From Angelakisella sp. (lineage in GTDB: Bacteria > Bacillota > Clostridia > Oscillospirales > Ruminococcaceae), in assembly GCA_022794295.1 (NCBI GenBank), contig JAAWEO010000004.1:1-30051 (forward strand): a DNA stretch of 30,051 nucleotides. Direction: 5' to 3'. Each line of letters starts with the position of its first letter. Position 1 is the stretch's first letter. Under the pieces are notes generated by a model. That model had not been told where the DNA came from. It saw nothing but the letters and a program-made list of their open reading frames with translations, and ran no database searches. Positions 15,406-23,482 of this stretch are shown piece after piece. The translations under genes were made by a program, and so were the position numbers.

Positions 15406-15433
15406 AAATAGGACCTCCTTTGCGTCTTTGGCA

Positions 15434-16108
15434 TCACAGGGGGACGGGCAGGGCCCGCAGAAACCGAATGGGGAGCCCCTGGGCCATAAACATTTCCTCG
15501 TGCTCGGTAAGGACGTTTTCCGGCAGGCCTTCCTTTGCCAGGTCCCGGATAACAAGCTCCGCCCGGTACCCGGCCGCCGGAAGATATTCCTCCAGGGTCT
15601 CCCGGAAAAGCTCCTCGTCGTCGGTTTTGAACCACAGCCGGGCCCCTGGGGCCATCCACCGGCGGTAGGCCAGCAGCTGGCGGGTATGGGTCAGGCGGTG
15701 CTTTTTGCTCCCCGGCTTGGGCCAGGGGTTGCAGAAGTTGATATAGATCCGGTCCACCCGGTCTGTCTCCCCAAAGATCAAATGCAGGCGTTCAATGTCC
15801 CAGGATAGGAGAAGGAGATTGTCCACCTGGCCGGTGGGGCGTCCGGCGGCGGCAAGGGCGGCCTCCGCCTTCCGCTTGGCCAGGGCCAGCACCTCGCTTT
15901 TCAGGTCGATGCCAATGAAATTGAGCTCCGGGTGGGCGGCGGCCTGTTCCGCCAAAAAGCCCCCCTTGCCGCACCCCAGCTCCAAATGGATGGGGGCGGT
16001 GCGGGGGAAGGCTTCGGCCCAGCGGTCCCGAAGCTCCGGGGGGGTATCCACAAAAAAGGGACAGGCGGCAAGCTCCGGCCTGGCCCAGGGCTTTCTTCTG
16101 ATCCGCAT
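15434..16108 (-). CDS. trmB: tRNA (guanine-N7)-methyltransferase
   Basis: A 224-aa SAM-dependent enzyme that methylates G46 in the variable loop of tRNA. The SAM motif ELGCGKGGF, the acidic motif I(D)LKSE after IGIDL, and the signature IYINFCNPWPK...HRLTH identify it. The signature reads NPWPK where many homologues have DPWPK. The usual C-terminal FKTDDEELF (tRNA-binding and catalytic region) is intact, so activity is expected. It begins 3 bases after the DUF1836 gene and leads into the lipoprotein genes. Confidence 0.95.
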   Translation of the reverse strand: MRIRRKPWARPELAACPFFVDTPPELRDRWAEAFPRTAPIHLELGCGKGGFLAEQAAAHPELNFIGIDLKSEVLALAKRKAEAALAAAGRPTGQVDNLLLLSWDIERLHLIFGETDRVDRIYINFCNPWPKPGSKKHRLTHTRQLLAYRRWMAPGARLWFKTDDEELFRETLEEYLPAAGYRAELVIRDLAKEGLPENVLTEHEEMFMAQGLPIRFLRALPVPL

Positions 16109-16111
16109 GAT

Positions 16112-16687
16112 TCAGCCCCCCTGCTTCTTCTTTTTCACCCCGGGCTCCTCTGCCGGGATGGTGTCCAGGATCCGCTCTGCCAGCAGCAGATCCCGCTGGG
16201 CCCGCACCGCCAGCTGGGTCACCAGGGCGGCCTTGGCCTTGCTGGGGTCCTCCTCCTCCAGGGCGGAAAGGAGCTCCTCCGCCAGGGCGGGGGTTTTTGC
16301 AAAGGCCTCCTTCTGGGCCTCCAGAAACAGGCAGTAGAGCCTGGCTGTCTCCTTTTCCCCGGAGACAGGGGCCAGCAGCTTTCCCAGGTCCTGGATGGTA
16401 AAAAGGCGCTTCAGCTGGCAGACCAGGGCCAGGGTCATTACATGGACGCAGTTATACCGCTTTGCCAAGGGGGGCGGGAGCAGCTTGGCCTTGCTGTAAT
16501 TATTCACCATGGACTTGGTGACAAAGGGGGTATCCGCTTCCCTGTTATAAAAGCCCAGACGCCGGTCCAGGTAGGTGGTGAGCTGGTCCATATAAATTTC
16601 CAGGTCAGGGATCTCCTCCGGGCAGACCCTGGGGGCACTGGCCATTCCCTGGGCCAGGGAACGGAGCTGTTCCTTCCATTGCGGCAT
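16112..16687 (-). CDS. DUF1836 family protein
   Basis: A 191-aa protein of the DUF1836 family, widespread in Firmicutes and thought to be DNA-binding because its central part resembles a MerR-like HTH. The family signature is visible from MDQLTTYLDRRL through TKSMVNNYSKAKLLPPP to the hydrophobic VHVMTLALVCQLKRLFTIQDL. The C terminus is Lys-rich (VKKKKQGG). AGGAGG precedes the ATG at 16687 with a 9-base gap. It is the first gene of the minus-strand operon with trmB; the biological role is not known. Confidence 0.85.
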   Translation of the reverse strand: MPQWKEQLRSLAQGMASAPRVCPEEIPDLEIYMDQLTTYLDRRLGFYNREADTPFVTKSMVNNYSKAKLLPPPLAKRYNCVHVMTLALVCQLKRLFTIQDLGKLLAPVSGEKETARLYCLFLEAQKEAFAKTPALAEELLSALEEEDPSKAKAALVTQLAVRAQRDLLLAERILDTIPAEEPGVKKKKQGG

Positions 16688-16709
16688 TGCCTATCGCCTC
16701 CTGGGATAG

Positions 16710-16738
16710 ATTATACCGCTGTTTCCGGTTTTGCGCAA
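16710..16738 (-). promoter_or_regulatory. Promoter of the DUF1836-trmB-lipoprotein operon
   Basis: On the minus strand, TTGCGC (16733-16738), a 17-base spacer and a perfect TATAAT (16710-16715). The predicted start point near 16703 leaves a leader of only about 16 bases that begins almost at the AGGAGG site. Confidence 0.75.
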
Positions 16739-16813
16739 TAGGGTCTGTGGTTTCCGAAAACCCGGCAGCCCGGGACCGGCTGATCCCATTGCAGAAACGG
16801 GATCGGAAAACGA

Positions 16814-16843
16814 TTGACTTTCCCCCCGGAAAAGTTGTATCAT
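16814..16843 (+). promoter_or_regulatory. Promoter of the CmpB-type gene
   Basis: TTGACT (16814-16819), an 18-base spacer and TATCAT (16838-16843). It lies about 50 bases upstream of the start at 16893, where AGGAGG is present. Confidence 0.65.
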
Positions 16844-16892
16844 ATAGGGTATCAATATCTTCCGGCGGCCCGCCCGGAACAGGAGGACGACC

Positions 16893-17756
16893 ATGCTTCC
16901 CGCGGCAAAAATATTTCTGTGGCTGATCATTTACAGCTTTTCCGGATGGGTCTATGAATCCATCCTCTGTTCCATTACCTCCGGGGCCCTGGTAAACCGG
17001 GGCTTTCTGAACGGCCCCCTTTGCCCGGTGTACGGCTTCGGGGCCCTTACCGTGATTCTGGCCTTCTGGAAGGAACCAAACATCAGTGTCTGGAACCTCT
17101 TTTTTTCCAGTATGGTCCTGACCTGCACCCTGGAATACTTCACCTCCTGGGCCATGGAGAAGCTCTTTCATGCCCGGTGGTGGGATTATACCGAATACCG
17201 CTACAACATCAACGGACGGGTCTGCCTGCTGGGCGCTTTGGCCTTCGGCAGCTTTTCGGTGCTGCTCATTAAGGTGGTCCACCCCCGGGTGGCGGGCTTT
17301 CTTGCTGGCTTCCCTCCGGAGGTAATCCTGGCCGCTGCCGGGGTCTGTTTTGCCGCCGGGGCCGTGGACTGCTTTGTGACGGTGCGCCATATCCTGACCC
17401 TCAACGGACGTCTGGCAGAGATCCAGGAGGCCATCGACGCCCACCGGGCCCAAAACCGCCAACGGCTGGAAGAGCTGCGGGAACGGCTCCAGACACGACT
17501 GGAGGAGAGCCTGGGTGCCTCTGTCCCGGAAGAGCTCCGGGGACGGCGCCCTGTGGTGGCCCTGGAGGAGCTTCGGGAGCGTTTGGAGGAACGGTTCGAG
17601 GAAAGCCCCTTCCATTCCGGGCGTATCCGGGCTTTGCTGGAGCTGCGAAGCTTCCAGGACCGGCGCCTTCTCAAGGCCTTCCCCAAGCTGTCCTCTGTGA
17701 CCTACCGGGAAGCCCTGGAAAAGCTGCGTGAGCAGCTCGACCGCGAATCCACATGA
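16893..17756 (+). CDS. CmpB-type membrane protein (putative ABC transporter permease family)
   Basis: A 287-aa protein of the Firmicutes family annotated as putative ABC transporter permease (ABC_trans_CmpB). The first about 170 residues are membrane-spanning and carry family motifs: YSFSGWVYESILCSI, the LNGPLCPVYGFG segment, and WWDYTEYRYNINGRVCL. The C-terminal about 110 residues are soluble and strongly charged (repeated RLEELRERL and ALEELRERLEERFEE), predicting a coiled coil. No ATPase partner gene is adjacent, and the transport role is an annotation convention rather than shown here. A MATE exporter gene follows on the same strand after 75 bases. Confidence 0.85.
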   Translation: MLPAAKIFLWLIIYSFSGWVYESILCSITSGALVNRGFLNGPLCPVYGFGALTVILAFWKEPNISVWNLFFSSMVLTCTLEYFTSWAMEKLFHARWWDYTEYRYNINGRVCLLGALAFGSFSVLLIKVVHPRVAGFLAGFPPEVILAAAGVCFAAGAVDCFVTVRHILTLNGRLAEIQEAIDAHRAQNRQRLEELRERLQTRLEESLGASVPEELRGRRPVVALEELRERLEERFEESPFHSGRIRALLELRSFQDRRLLKAFPKLSSVTYREALEKLREQLDREST

Positions 17757-17831
17757 CCCATGCCCCGGCCGGCCAACGGTCCCCATGCCGGCAATAGCAT
17801 AATCTAAGGAAAAGAAAGGCAATCAGCATTG

Positions 17832-19223
17832 ATGGATGACAAAGCAAAGGTAGAACTGTTTGAACGAGCCCCCATTCCCAAGGCTGTAATGACTATGGCC
17901 ATCCCAACCATTACCAGCTCCCTGGTGATGGTAATCTATAACCTGGCGGACACCTACTTTGTGGGGATGCTTAACGACCCCATTCAAAACGCCGCCGTCA
18001 CCCTGGCGGCCCCGGTGCTGCTGGCCTTTAACGCCGTGAACAACCTTTTCGGCGTCGGCAGCTCCAGCATGATGAGCCGGGCCCTGGGTCAAAAGAAATA
18101 CGACGTGGTGCGCAGTTCCTCCGCCTTTGGCTTTTGGTGCGCCCTTGCCAGCGGAGTGCTTTTTTCCCTGCTGGTCACCCTGTTCCGTTCCCCTCTGCTC
18201 ACCGGCCTGGGGGCGGATGCCGCCACCGCCGGAGCCACCGGGGAATACCTTTTCTGGACGGTAAGCTGCGGGGCCGCCCCCGCCATCCTCAACGTGGTGC
18301 TGGCCTACCTGGTGCGGTCCGAGGGGTCGGCCTTTCACGCCAGCATCGGCACCATGAGCGGGTGTCTCCTTAACATCGTTCTGGACCCTGTCTTTATCCT
18401 TCCCTGGGGCCTGAACATGGGGGCCGCCGGGGCGGGATGCGCCACCTTCCTCTCCAACTGCTTCGCCTGCGGGTACTTCTTCGTCCTTCTCTTTTTCAAA
18501 CGGAAAAGCACCTATGTTGCCATCTCCCCCAAGGCGCTGCGCTTTGACCGGGCCATTGTGCTGGGGGTCTGCGCGGTGGGCATCCCCGCCTCTATCCAGA
18601 ATCTTCTCAATGTCACCGGCATGACGGTGCTGAATAACTTTACCTCCTCCTTTGGGGCCAACGCGGTGGCGGCCATGGGCATTGCCCAAAAGGTCAACAT
18701 GATCCCCATGCAGGTAGCTCTGGGCTTTTCCCAGGGGATCATGCCCCTGGTCAGCTACAACTACGGCAGCGGAAACGGCAGCCGGATGAAACATGTTTTC
18801 TTCTACTCCAGCCGCATCTCCCTGGGGCTCAGCGGCATCATCAGCGTCGTCTATTTCTTCGGGGCGGAAGGGGTGGTCACCCTCTTTATGAAGAACCCGG
18901 AGATTGTGGCCTACGGCAGCCGGTTCCTCCAGGGGATGTGCCTGGGGCTCCCCTTCCTCTGCATGGATTTCCTGGCGGTAGGTGTCTTCCAGGCCTGCGG
19001 CATGGGCCAAAAGGCCCTGGTGTTCGCCATCCTCCGGAAGATCGTCCTGGAGATCCCCGCCCTTTTCCTTCTGAACGCCCTTTTCCCCCTCTACGGCCTG
19101 GCCTATGCTCAGTTTACCGCGGAGGTGGTGCTGGCCACAGCGGCGGTCATTGTCCTGGCCGGGATCTTCCGCAGCCTGGAGAATAAGGAATCCCCCTTGC
19201 AGGAAGGAGGCATCGGGTCATGA
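17832..19223 (+). CDS. MATE family efflux transporter
   Basis: A 463-aa multidrug/toxin extrusion transporter with about 12 membrane helices, using an ion gradient to export cationic or amphipathic compounds. The start of the protein, FERAPIPKAVMTMAIPT followed by YNLADTYFVG, is the standard MATE N-terminal region, and NAAVTLAAP with the matching MGIAQKVNMIP in the second half show the two-fold repeat. The ATG at 17832 is used; a TTG directly before it (17829) sits at a better distance from the AAAGG site and is an alternative that adds one residue. Its stop overlaps the start of the macrodomain gene by four bases. Confidence 0.92.
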   Translation: MDDKAKVELFERAPIPKAVMTMAIPTITSSLVMVIYNLADTYFVGMLNDPIQNAAVTLAAPVLLAFNAVNNLFGVGSSSMMSRALGQKKYDVVRSSSAFGFWCALASGVLFSLLVTLFRSPLLTGLGADAATAGATGEYLFWTVSCGAAPAILNVVLAYLVRSEGSAFHASIGTMSGCLLNIVLDPVFILPWGLNMGAAGAGCATFLSNCFACGYFFVLLFFKRKSTYVAISPKALRFDRAIVLGVCAVGIPASIQNLLNVTGMTVLNNFTSSFGANAVAAMGIAQKVNMIPMQVALGFSQGIMPLVSYNYGSGNGSRMKHVFFYSSRISLGLSGIISVVYFFGAEGVVTLFMKNPEIVAYGSRFLQGMCLGLPFLCMDFLAVGVFQACGMGQKALVFAILRKIVLEIPALFLLNALFPLYGLAYAQFTAEVVLATAAVIVLAGIFRSLENKESPLQEGGIGS

Positions 19224-19666
19224 CCTGCGGGGAGGAAAACCGGGATCTTTTCTCGGTCCCGGAGGAGTATCACCTGGCCCATTGCATCAGCGCCGATTTC
19301 GCCCTGGGGAAGGGCATCGCCCTCCAGTTTAACCAGCGGTTTGATCTGAAGCGCCGCCTTCGGGAGAACCATCCCGGCTACCTGGAGCGGTTTCCGGGAG
19401 GAGACTGCATCCTGGAGGGCCGGGTGCTGAACCTGGTGACCAAAAGGCGGTATTTTCACAAGCCCACCCTGGGCACCATGGAGACCGCCCTGGAAAAAAT
19501 GCGGGAGCTTTGCCTGCACCAGGGCATTGTAAAAGTCGCCATGCCCAGGATCGGCGCAGGGCTGGACCGCCTGAGCTGGGAGGACACAGCGGCCCTGATC
19601 CGAACCGTTTTTCAGAATACCGAGGTGGAGATCTTGGTCTGCACCCCGGAAAACTCTCAAATTTAA
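19220..19666 (+). CDS. Macrodomain protein (OARD1/TARG1-like ADP-ribose hydrolase)
   Basis: A 148-aa single-domain protein of the macrodomain fold, which binds ADP-ribose. The segment LAHCISADFALGKGIALQF matches the family's nucleotide-binding loop as found in OARD1/TARG1 and Poa1-like proteins that remove ADP-ribosyl or O-acetyl groups, and MPRIGAGLDRLSWE matches the second conserved loop. The ATG overlaps the MATE stop codon (ATGA), implying coupled translation. It could reverse ADP-ribosylation or clear a metabolite; the partner is not evident. It is followed at once by the inverted-repeat element at 19667. Confidence 0.88.
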   Translation: MTCGEENRDLFSVPEEYHLAHCISADFALGKGIALQFNQRFDLKRRLRENHPGYLERFPGGDCILEGRVLNLVTKRRYFHKPTLGTMETALEKMRELCLHQGIVKVAMPRIGAGLDRLSWEDTAALIRTVFQNTEVEILVCTPENSQI

Positions 19667-19832
19667 GAGCCCATTCAAAATCTCCCCGCACGCCGCCAGG
19701 GCAGGTTTTTTCCCATCCTGCTGCGTTACTGCGCCCGCAGGCGTGTCCAGAGCGCAACCGCCCCAGGCGGCTCTTAGCGCGGAGGAAAAAATCTCTGCCC
19801 TTTCGGCATACTTGAAGATCTTGAATAGGCTC
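19667..19832. mobile_element. 166-bp MITE-like inverted-repeat element
   Basis: The ends GAGCCCATTCAAAATCT (19667-19683) and AGATCTTGAATAGGCTC (19816-19832) are inverted copies matching at 15 of 17 bases. Further in, AGGGCAGGTTTTTTCC (about 19698) matches the reverse complement of GGAGGAAAAAATCTCTGCCCT (about 19781-19801), so the whole element can fold into one long hairpin. It has no coding capacity. It begins at the base after the macrodomain stop codon and ends 25 bases before the next start. No target-site duplication is obvious. Confidence 0.6.
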
Positions 19833-19857
19833 TAAAAACCGGAAAGGAAGATGTGGT

Positions 19858-21558
19858 ATGAGCAGAAAAGTCCTGATCGTAGGGGGCGTCGCCGGGGGAG
19901 CCGGAGCTGCCGCCCGCCTGCGGCGCAACGATGAAACAGCGGAGATCATTCTGTTGGAAAAGGGGGAGTATATCTCCTTCGCAAACTGCGGCCTGCCCTA
20001 TTACATCGGCGGGACCATAACCGAGCGGGGCAGCCTTCAGGTCCAGACGCCCGAGGGCTTCCAGGCCCGCTTCCGCGTGGACGTCCGGGTCAGGCAGGAG
20101 GTCACCGCGGTGGATCCCGCAGCCAAAACGGTCACGGTGAAAAACCACACCACCGGGGATACCTACACCGAAGGCTATGACAGCCTGATCCTCTCCCCCG
20201 GGGCCTTCCCCATCCGGCCCAGGATGCCGGGAATGGAGGAAAACCATATTTTCACCCTGCGGAATATTCCCGACACCTACGCCATTGACGAATACATCCG
20301 GGACGCCGCCCCCAAAAACGCTGCGGTCATCGGGGCCGGGTTCATCGGCATGGAAATGGCGGAAAACCTCTGCCACCGGGGCCTTTCCGTTTCTGTTATC
20401 GAGGCGGCCCCCCATGTGATGGCCCCCCTGGATCTGGACATGGCCCACCTGGTCCACAACTATGCCCGGGGCAAGGGGATCCGCCTCTGCCTGGGGAAAA
20501 AGTGCTCCGGATTTACGGCGGACAGCGTCCTGCTGGAGGACGGGACCTCGGTCCCTGCGGATATGGTGATCCTCAGCATCGGTGTCGCCCCGGAGACCAA
20601 GTTCCTGGCCGGGAGCGGGGTGGAGCTGGGCCGCCGGGGAGAGATCCTGGTGGACCATGAGCTTCGGACCAGCGTGCCGGATATCTACGCCCTGGGGGAT
20701 GCCGCCACAGTGCGGAACATCGTCACCGGCAATTCCCAGGTGATCCCCCTGGCGGGCCCCGCCAACAAGCAGGCCCGGATCGTGGCCGATGTGATCTGCG
20801 GGAAAAAGGCCGCTTACAAGGGGAGCCAGGGGACCTCGGTGATGAAGTTCTTCGACCAGGTGGTGGCCTGCACCGGGGAGAAGGAGGAGTCCCTTCTGGC
20901 TGCCGGGACCCCCTACAAAAAGAGCTTCACCGTCTCTGCCAGCCACGCCGGGTACTACCCCGGGGGCAGCCAGATGATCATAAAGCTGCTGTACACCCCT
21001 GGGGAGGGGAAGCTGCTGGGCGCCCAGATCGTGGGCGGCGAGGGGGTAGACAAGCGCATTGACCACCTGGCCAACGGGGTCCGCTTCGGTCTGACCGTCT
21101 ACGACCTCCAGGAGATGGAGCTGGCCTATGCCCCGCCCTTCTCCAGCGCCAAGGACCCGGTGAACATGGCGGGATATGTGGCCCAGAACGTCCTGGAGGG
21201 CACCATGACCCCCTACTTCGCGGAAGAAGCCGAAGCCCTGCCGGAGGGCGCCACCGGTCTGGATGTGCGGACCCCTGGAGAGCTGGAAGCCCTGGGGACC
21301 ATTCCCGGGTACAAAAACATCCCGGTGGACCAGCTGCGCCAGCGCCTGGGAGAGCTGGATCTGACCAAGCCGGTGTACATCACCTGCCAGGTGGGACTGC
21401 GGGGCTATCTCGCCCAGCGGATCCTGGTCCAGAACGGCGCCCGGGAGGTCCACAACCTTTCCGGCGGGTACACCCTTTACTCCGCCCGGAAGAAGGACCT
21501 GGCGGAAATGGCCGACGCCACGCCCAAGAACACCACCCCCTGCGGCAAGCAGGAATAA
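19858..21558 (+). CDS. CoA-disulfide reductase with C-terminal rhodanese domain
   Basis: A 566-aa FAD- and NAD(P)H-dependent oxidoreductase of the CoADR-RHD group. The FAD site is VGGVAGGAGAAAR (residues 8-20), the redox Cys is C44 in FANCGLPYY, the NAD(P)H site is GAGFIGMEMAE and the second FAD motif is YALGDAA. The dimerisation domain contains AYAPPFSSAKDPVNMAGY. The last about 100 residues form a rhodanese domain with active Cys C510 in TCQVGLRG. Known relatives reduce CoA disulfide, CoA persulfide or polysulfide and take part in oxidative-stress or sulfur metabolism. AAGGAAG lies 7 bases before the ATG. It is monocistronic, ending at a terminator. Confidence 0.93.
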   Translation: MSRKVLIVGGVAGGAGAAARLRRNDETAEIILLEKGEYISFANCGLPYYIGGTITERGSLQVQTPEGFQARFRVDVRVRQEVTAVDPAAKTVTVKNHTTGDTYTEGYDSLILSPGAFPIRPRMPGMEENHIFTLRNIPDTYAIDEYIRDAAPKNAAVIGAGFIGMEMAENLCHRGLSVSVIEAAPHVMAPLDLDMAHLVHNYARGKGIRLCLGKKCSGFTADSVLLEDGTSVPADMVILSIGVAPETKFLAGSGVELGRRGEILVDHELRTSVPDIYALGDAATVRNIVTGNSQVIPLAGPANKQARIVADVICGKKAAYKGSQGTSVMKFFDQVVACTGEKEESLLAAGTPYKKSFTVSASHAGYYPGGSQMIIKLLYTPGEGKLLGAQIVGGEGVDKRIDHLANGVRFGLTVYDLQEMELAYAPPFSSAKDPVNMAGYVAQNVLEGTMTPYFAEEAEALPEGATGLDVRTPGELEALGTIPGYKNIPVDQLRQRLGELDLTKPVYITCQVGLRGYLAQRILVQNGAREVHNLSGGYTLYSARKKDLAEMADATPKNTTPCGKQE

Positions 21559-21564
21559 CAGCCG

Positions 21565-21595
21565 GGGTTCCTCCCTATGTGGGGGAGCCCTTTTT
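21565..21595 (+). terminator. Intrinsic terminator after the CoA-disulfide reductase gene
   Basis: GGGTTCCTCC and GGGGGAGCCC pair over ten positions (with G-U pairs), followed by five Ts. It separates the reductase from the decarboxylase operon. Confidence 0.75.
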
Positions 21596-21637
21596 CTGTG
21601 GGAAAAATTTCTTTTCCTTATATCATTTCTGATATCT

Positions 21638-21650
21638 ATATGTAACATAT
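21638..21650. promoter_or_regulatory. Palindrome upstream of the decarboxylase operon promoter
   Basis: ATATGTAACATAT is a perfect 13-bp dyad with a central A, ending 7 bases before the -35 box. A second dyad, ATATC-ATTTCT-GATAT, lies at about 21620-21635. Both sit where an activator would bind. No specific regulator family was recognised. Confidence 0.4.
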
Positions 21651-21657
21651 TATATAT

Positions 21658-21686
21658 TTGACGCTATGGAAAGCAAATGGTATTAT
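21658..21686 (+). promoter_or_regulatory. Strong promoter of the malonate decarboxylase-type operon
   Basis: TTGACG (21658-21663), a 17-base spacer and TATTAT (21681-21686), each 5 of 6 to consensus. The leader is about 70 bases, with AAGGAGA 9 bases before the start codon. No other promoter of this quality is seen until 27085, which supports one transcript for all five genes. Confidence 0.8.
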
Positions 21687-21762
21687 AGTATATGGAGAAC
21701 GCAGCCCCAGGGGGCGCTGCCCTGAATCACCACTATTTTATAATGCAAGGAGATTGTAACAA

Positions 21763-23397
21763 ATGGTGTGGGACAACGAAAGAAGATCCAAGCTGGAGCG
21801 TATGGACGCGGTAAAGCAGTACACCGATGGCAAGGTGGCCGCCACAGAGAGCATCGTTCCCTTCCTGGAGGGGGTCATCCGTCCGGGGGACCGGGTGGTG
21901 CTGGAGGGCTGCAACCAGAAGCAGGCCGCCTTCCTGGCCGGGGCCCTGGCCCAGGTGGACCCGGGGAAGGTCAACAGCCTGAACATGATCATCCCCTCCA
22001 TCTCCCGGGATGAGCACCTGGACCTGTTCGAAAAGGGCATCGCTGAGGAGCTGAACTTCGCCTTTGCCGGGGTCCAGAGCCTGCGCCTGGCCCAGATGCT
22101 GGCGGACCAGAAGCTGCGCATCGGCGCCATCCATACCTACCTGGAGCTGTACGGGCGGCTGTATGTGGACCTGACCCCCAATGTCTGCCTGATCGCCGCC
22201 GACCGGGCGGACCGGGACGGGAACCTTTACACTGGCTACAACACCGAGGAAACCCCCATGCTCACCGAGGCGGCCGCCTTTAAAAACGGCATCGTCATTG
22301 CCCAGGTGAACGAGATCGTGGACGGGAAGGACCTGCCCCGGGTGGATATCCCCGGCGGCTGGGTGGACTACATTGTAAGGGCCAGCGAGCCCTACCCCAT
22401 GGAGCCCCTGTTCACCCGGGATCCCGCCAAGATCCAGGACGCCCACATCCTGATGGGGATGATGGTCATTCAGGGCATCTACGCCAAGCACCAGGTCAAG
22501 AGCCTGAACCACGGCATCGGCTTTAACGGCGCCGCCATCGAGCTCCTGCTGCCCACCTACGGCAACCAGCTGGGCCTTAAGGGGGAGATCTGCACCCACT
22601 GGGTGCTGAACCCCCATCCCACCCTGATCCCCGCCATCGAGGACGGCTGGGTGAAGCAGGTCTGCGCCTTCGGCGGGGAGCTGGGTATGGACAAGTACAC
22701 CGCCGCCCGCCCCGATATCTTCTTCACCGGTCCTGACGGGGCCCTGCGGTCCAACCGGGCCATCGCCCAGGTGGCGGGCCTTTACGGCATGGATCTCTTC
22801 CTGGGGGGCACCCTTCAGATGGACTACGCCGGCAACTCCTCCACCGTCACCAACGGCCGCCTGAGCGGCTACGGCGGCGCCCCCAACATGGGCAACTCCA
22901 GCGGCGGCCGCCGCCACGGCACCAAGGCCTGGGCGGATATGGGCACCACTGTGGCCGGGTCCCTGGCCTCCGGCCGCAAGCTGGTGGTCCAGATGATGAA
23001 GAGCCGCAGCAAATTCGGCCCCGGCTTTGTCCCGGTGCTGGATGCGGTGGAGATCGGCAAAAAGGCCGGCATGGCCGGCGCCCCCGTTATGGTTTACGGC
23101 GAGGACGTCACCCATGTGGTCACCGAGCAGGGCATCGCCTACCTGTACACTGCCCAGAACGCGGAGGAGCGGGCACGGCTGCTGGGTGCGGTAGCCCAGG
23201 GCACCCCCATTGGCGACCTGGTGAGCCAGGCCCAGATCGAGGCCATGCGCAAGGCCGGGCAGGTGGCCTATCCCCAGGATATGGCTATCGAGCCCGAAAA
23301 GGCCACCAAGGACCTGCTGGCCGCCAAGACCCTGGAGGAGATCGCGGAGATCTCCGGCGGGCTGTACCAGGTGCCCGAGCGGTTCCAAAAAAAGTAA
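21763..23397 (+). CDS. mdcA: MdcA-type malonate CoA/ACP transferase (malonate decarboxylase alpha subunit)
   Basis: A 544-aa protein matching the alpha subunit of malonate decarboxylase over its length. That subunit exchanges acetate for malonate on the thiol of a CoA-like carrier: acetyl-S-carrier + malonate gives malonyl-S-carrier + acetate. Recognisable stretches are FNGAAIELLLPTYGNQLG, ICTHWVLNPHPTLIPAIE, ELGMDKYTAARPDIFFTG and GNSSTVTNGR followed by GGAPNMGNSSGGRRH. Usual malonate decarboxylases use a dedicated acyl carrier protein with a special prosthetic group; no gene for it, or for making the group, is found in the window. Here the acceptor may be free CoA (inference). It is the first gene of the operon that continues with a Na+-pumping decarboxylase. 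Another acyl-CoA transferase substrate remains possible. Confidence 0.82.
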   Translation: MVWDNERRSKLERMDAVKQYTDGKVAATESIVPFLEGVIRPGDRVVLEGCNQKQAAFLAGALAQVDPGKVNSLNMIIPSISRDEHLDLFEKGIAEELNFAFAGVQSLRLAQMLADQKLRIGAIHTYLELYGRLYVDLTPNVCLIAADRADRDGNLYTGYNTEETPMLTEAAAFKNGIVIAQVNEIVDGKDLPRVDIPGGWVDYIVRASEPYPMEPLFTRDPAKIQDAHILMGMMVIQGIYAKHQVKSLNHGIGFNGAAIELLLPTYGNQLGLKGEICTHWVLNPHPTLIPAIEDGWVKQVCAFGGELGMDKYTAARPDIFFTGPDGALRSNRAIAQVAGLYGMDLFLGGTLQMDYAGNSSTVTNGRLSGYGGAPNMGNSSGGRRHGTKAWADMGTTVAGSLASGRKLVVQMMKSRSKFGPGFVPVLDAVEIGKKAGMAGAPVMVYGEDVTHVVTEQGIAYLYTAQNAEERARLLGAVAQGTPIGDLVSQAQIEAMRKAGQVAYPQDMAIEPEKATKDLLAAKTLEEIAEISGGLYQVPERFQKK

Positions 23398-23482
23398 TCT
23401 GCCGGCCTCCCTCTCTTTTGGGCGGGGGAGGCTGACGATCCGATCAGAATCGATTCCATATTAAGCTACGGAGGGATGAAAC

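Noticed and set aside
19774..21648. Long minus-strand frame opposite the CoA-disulfide reductase gene
   Set aside because: It is a shadow of a gene with full-length motifs on the plus strand; the translation has no recognisable domain.
21763..23397. Butyryl-CoA:acetate or 4-hydroxybutyrate CoA-transferase
   Set aside because: The conserved stretches (HPTLIPAIE, ELGMDKYTAARPD, GGAPNMG) are those of MdcA, and the length of 544 aa fits MdcA rather than the 430-450 aa butyrate-type enzymes.
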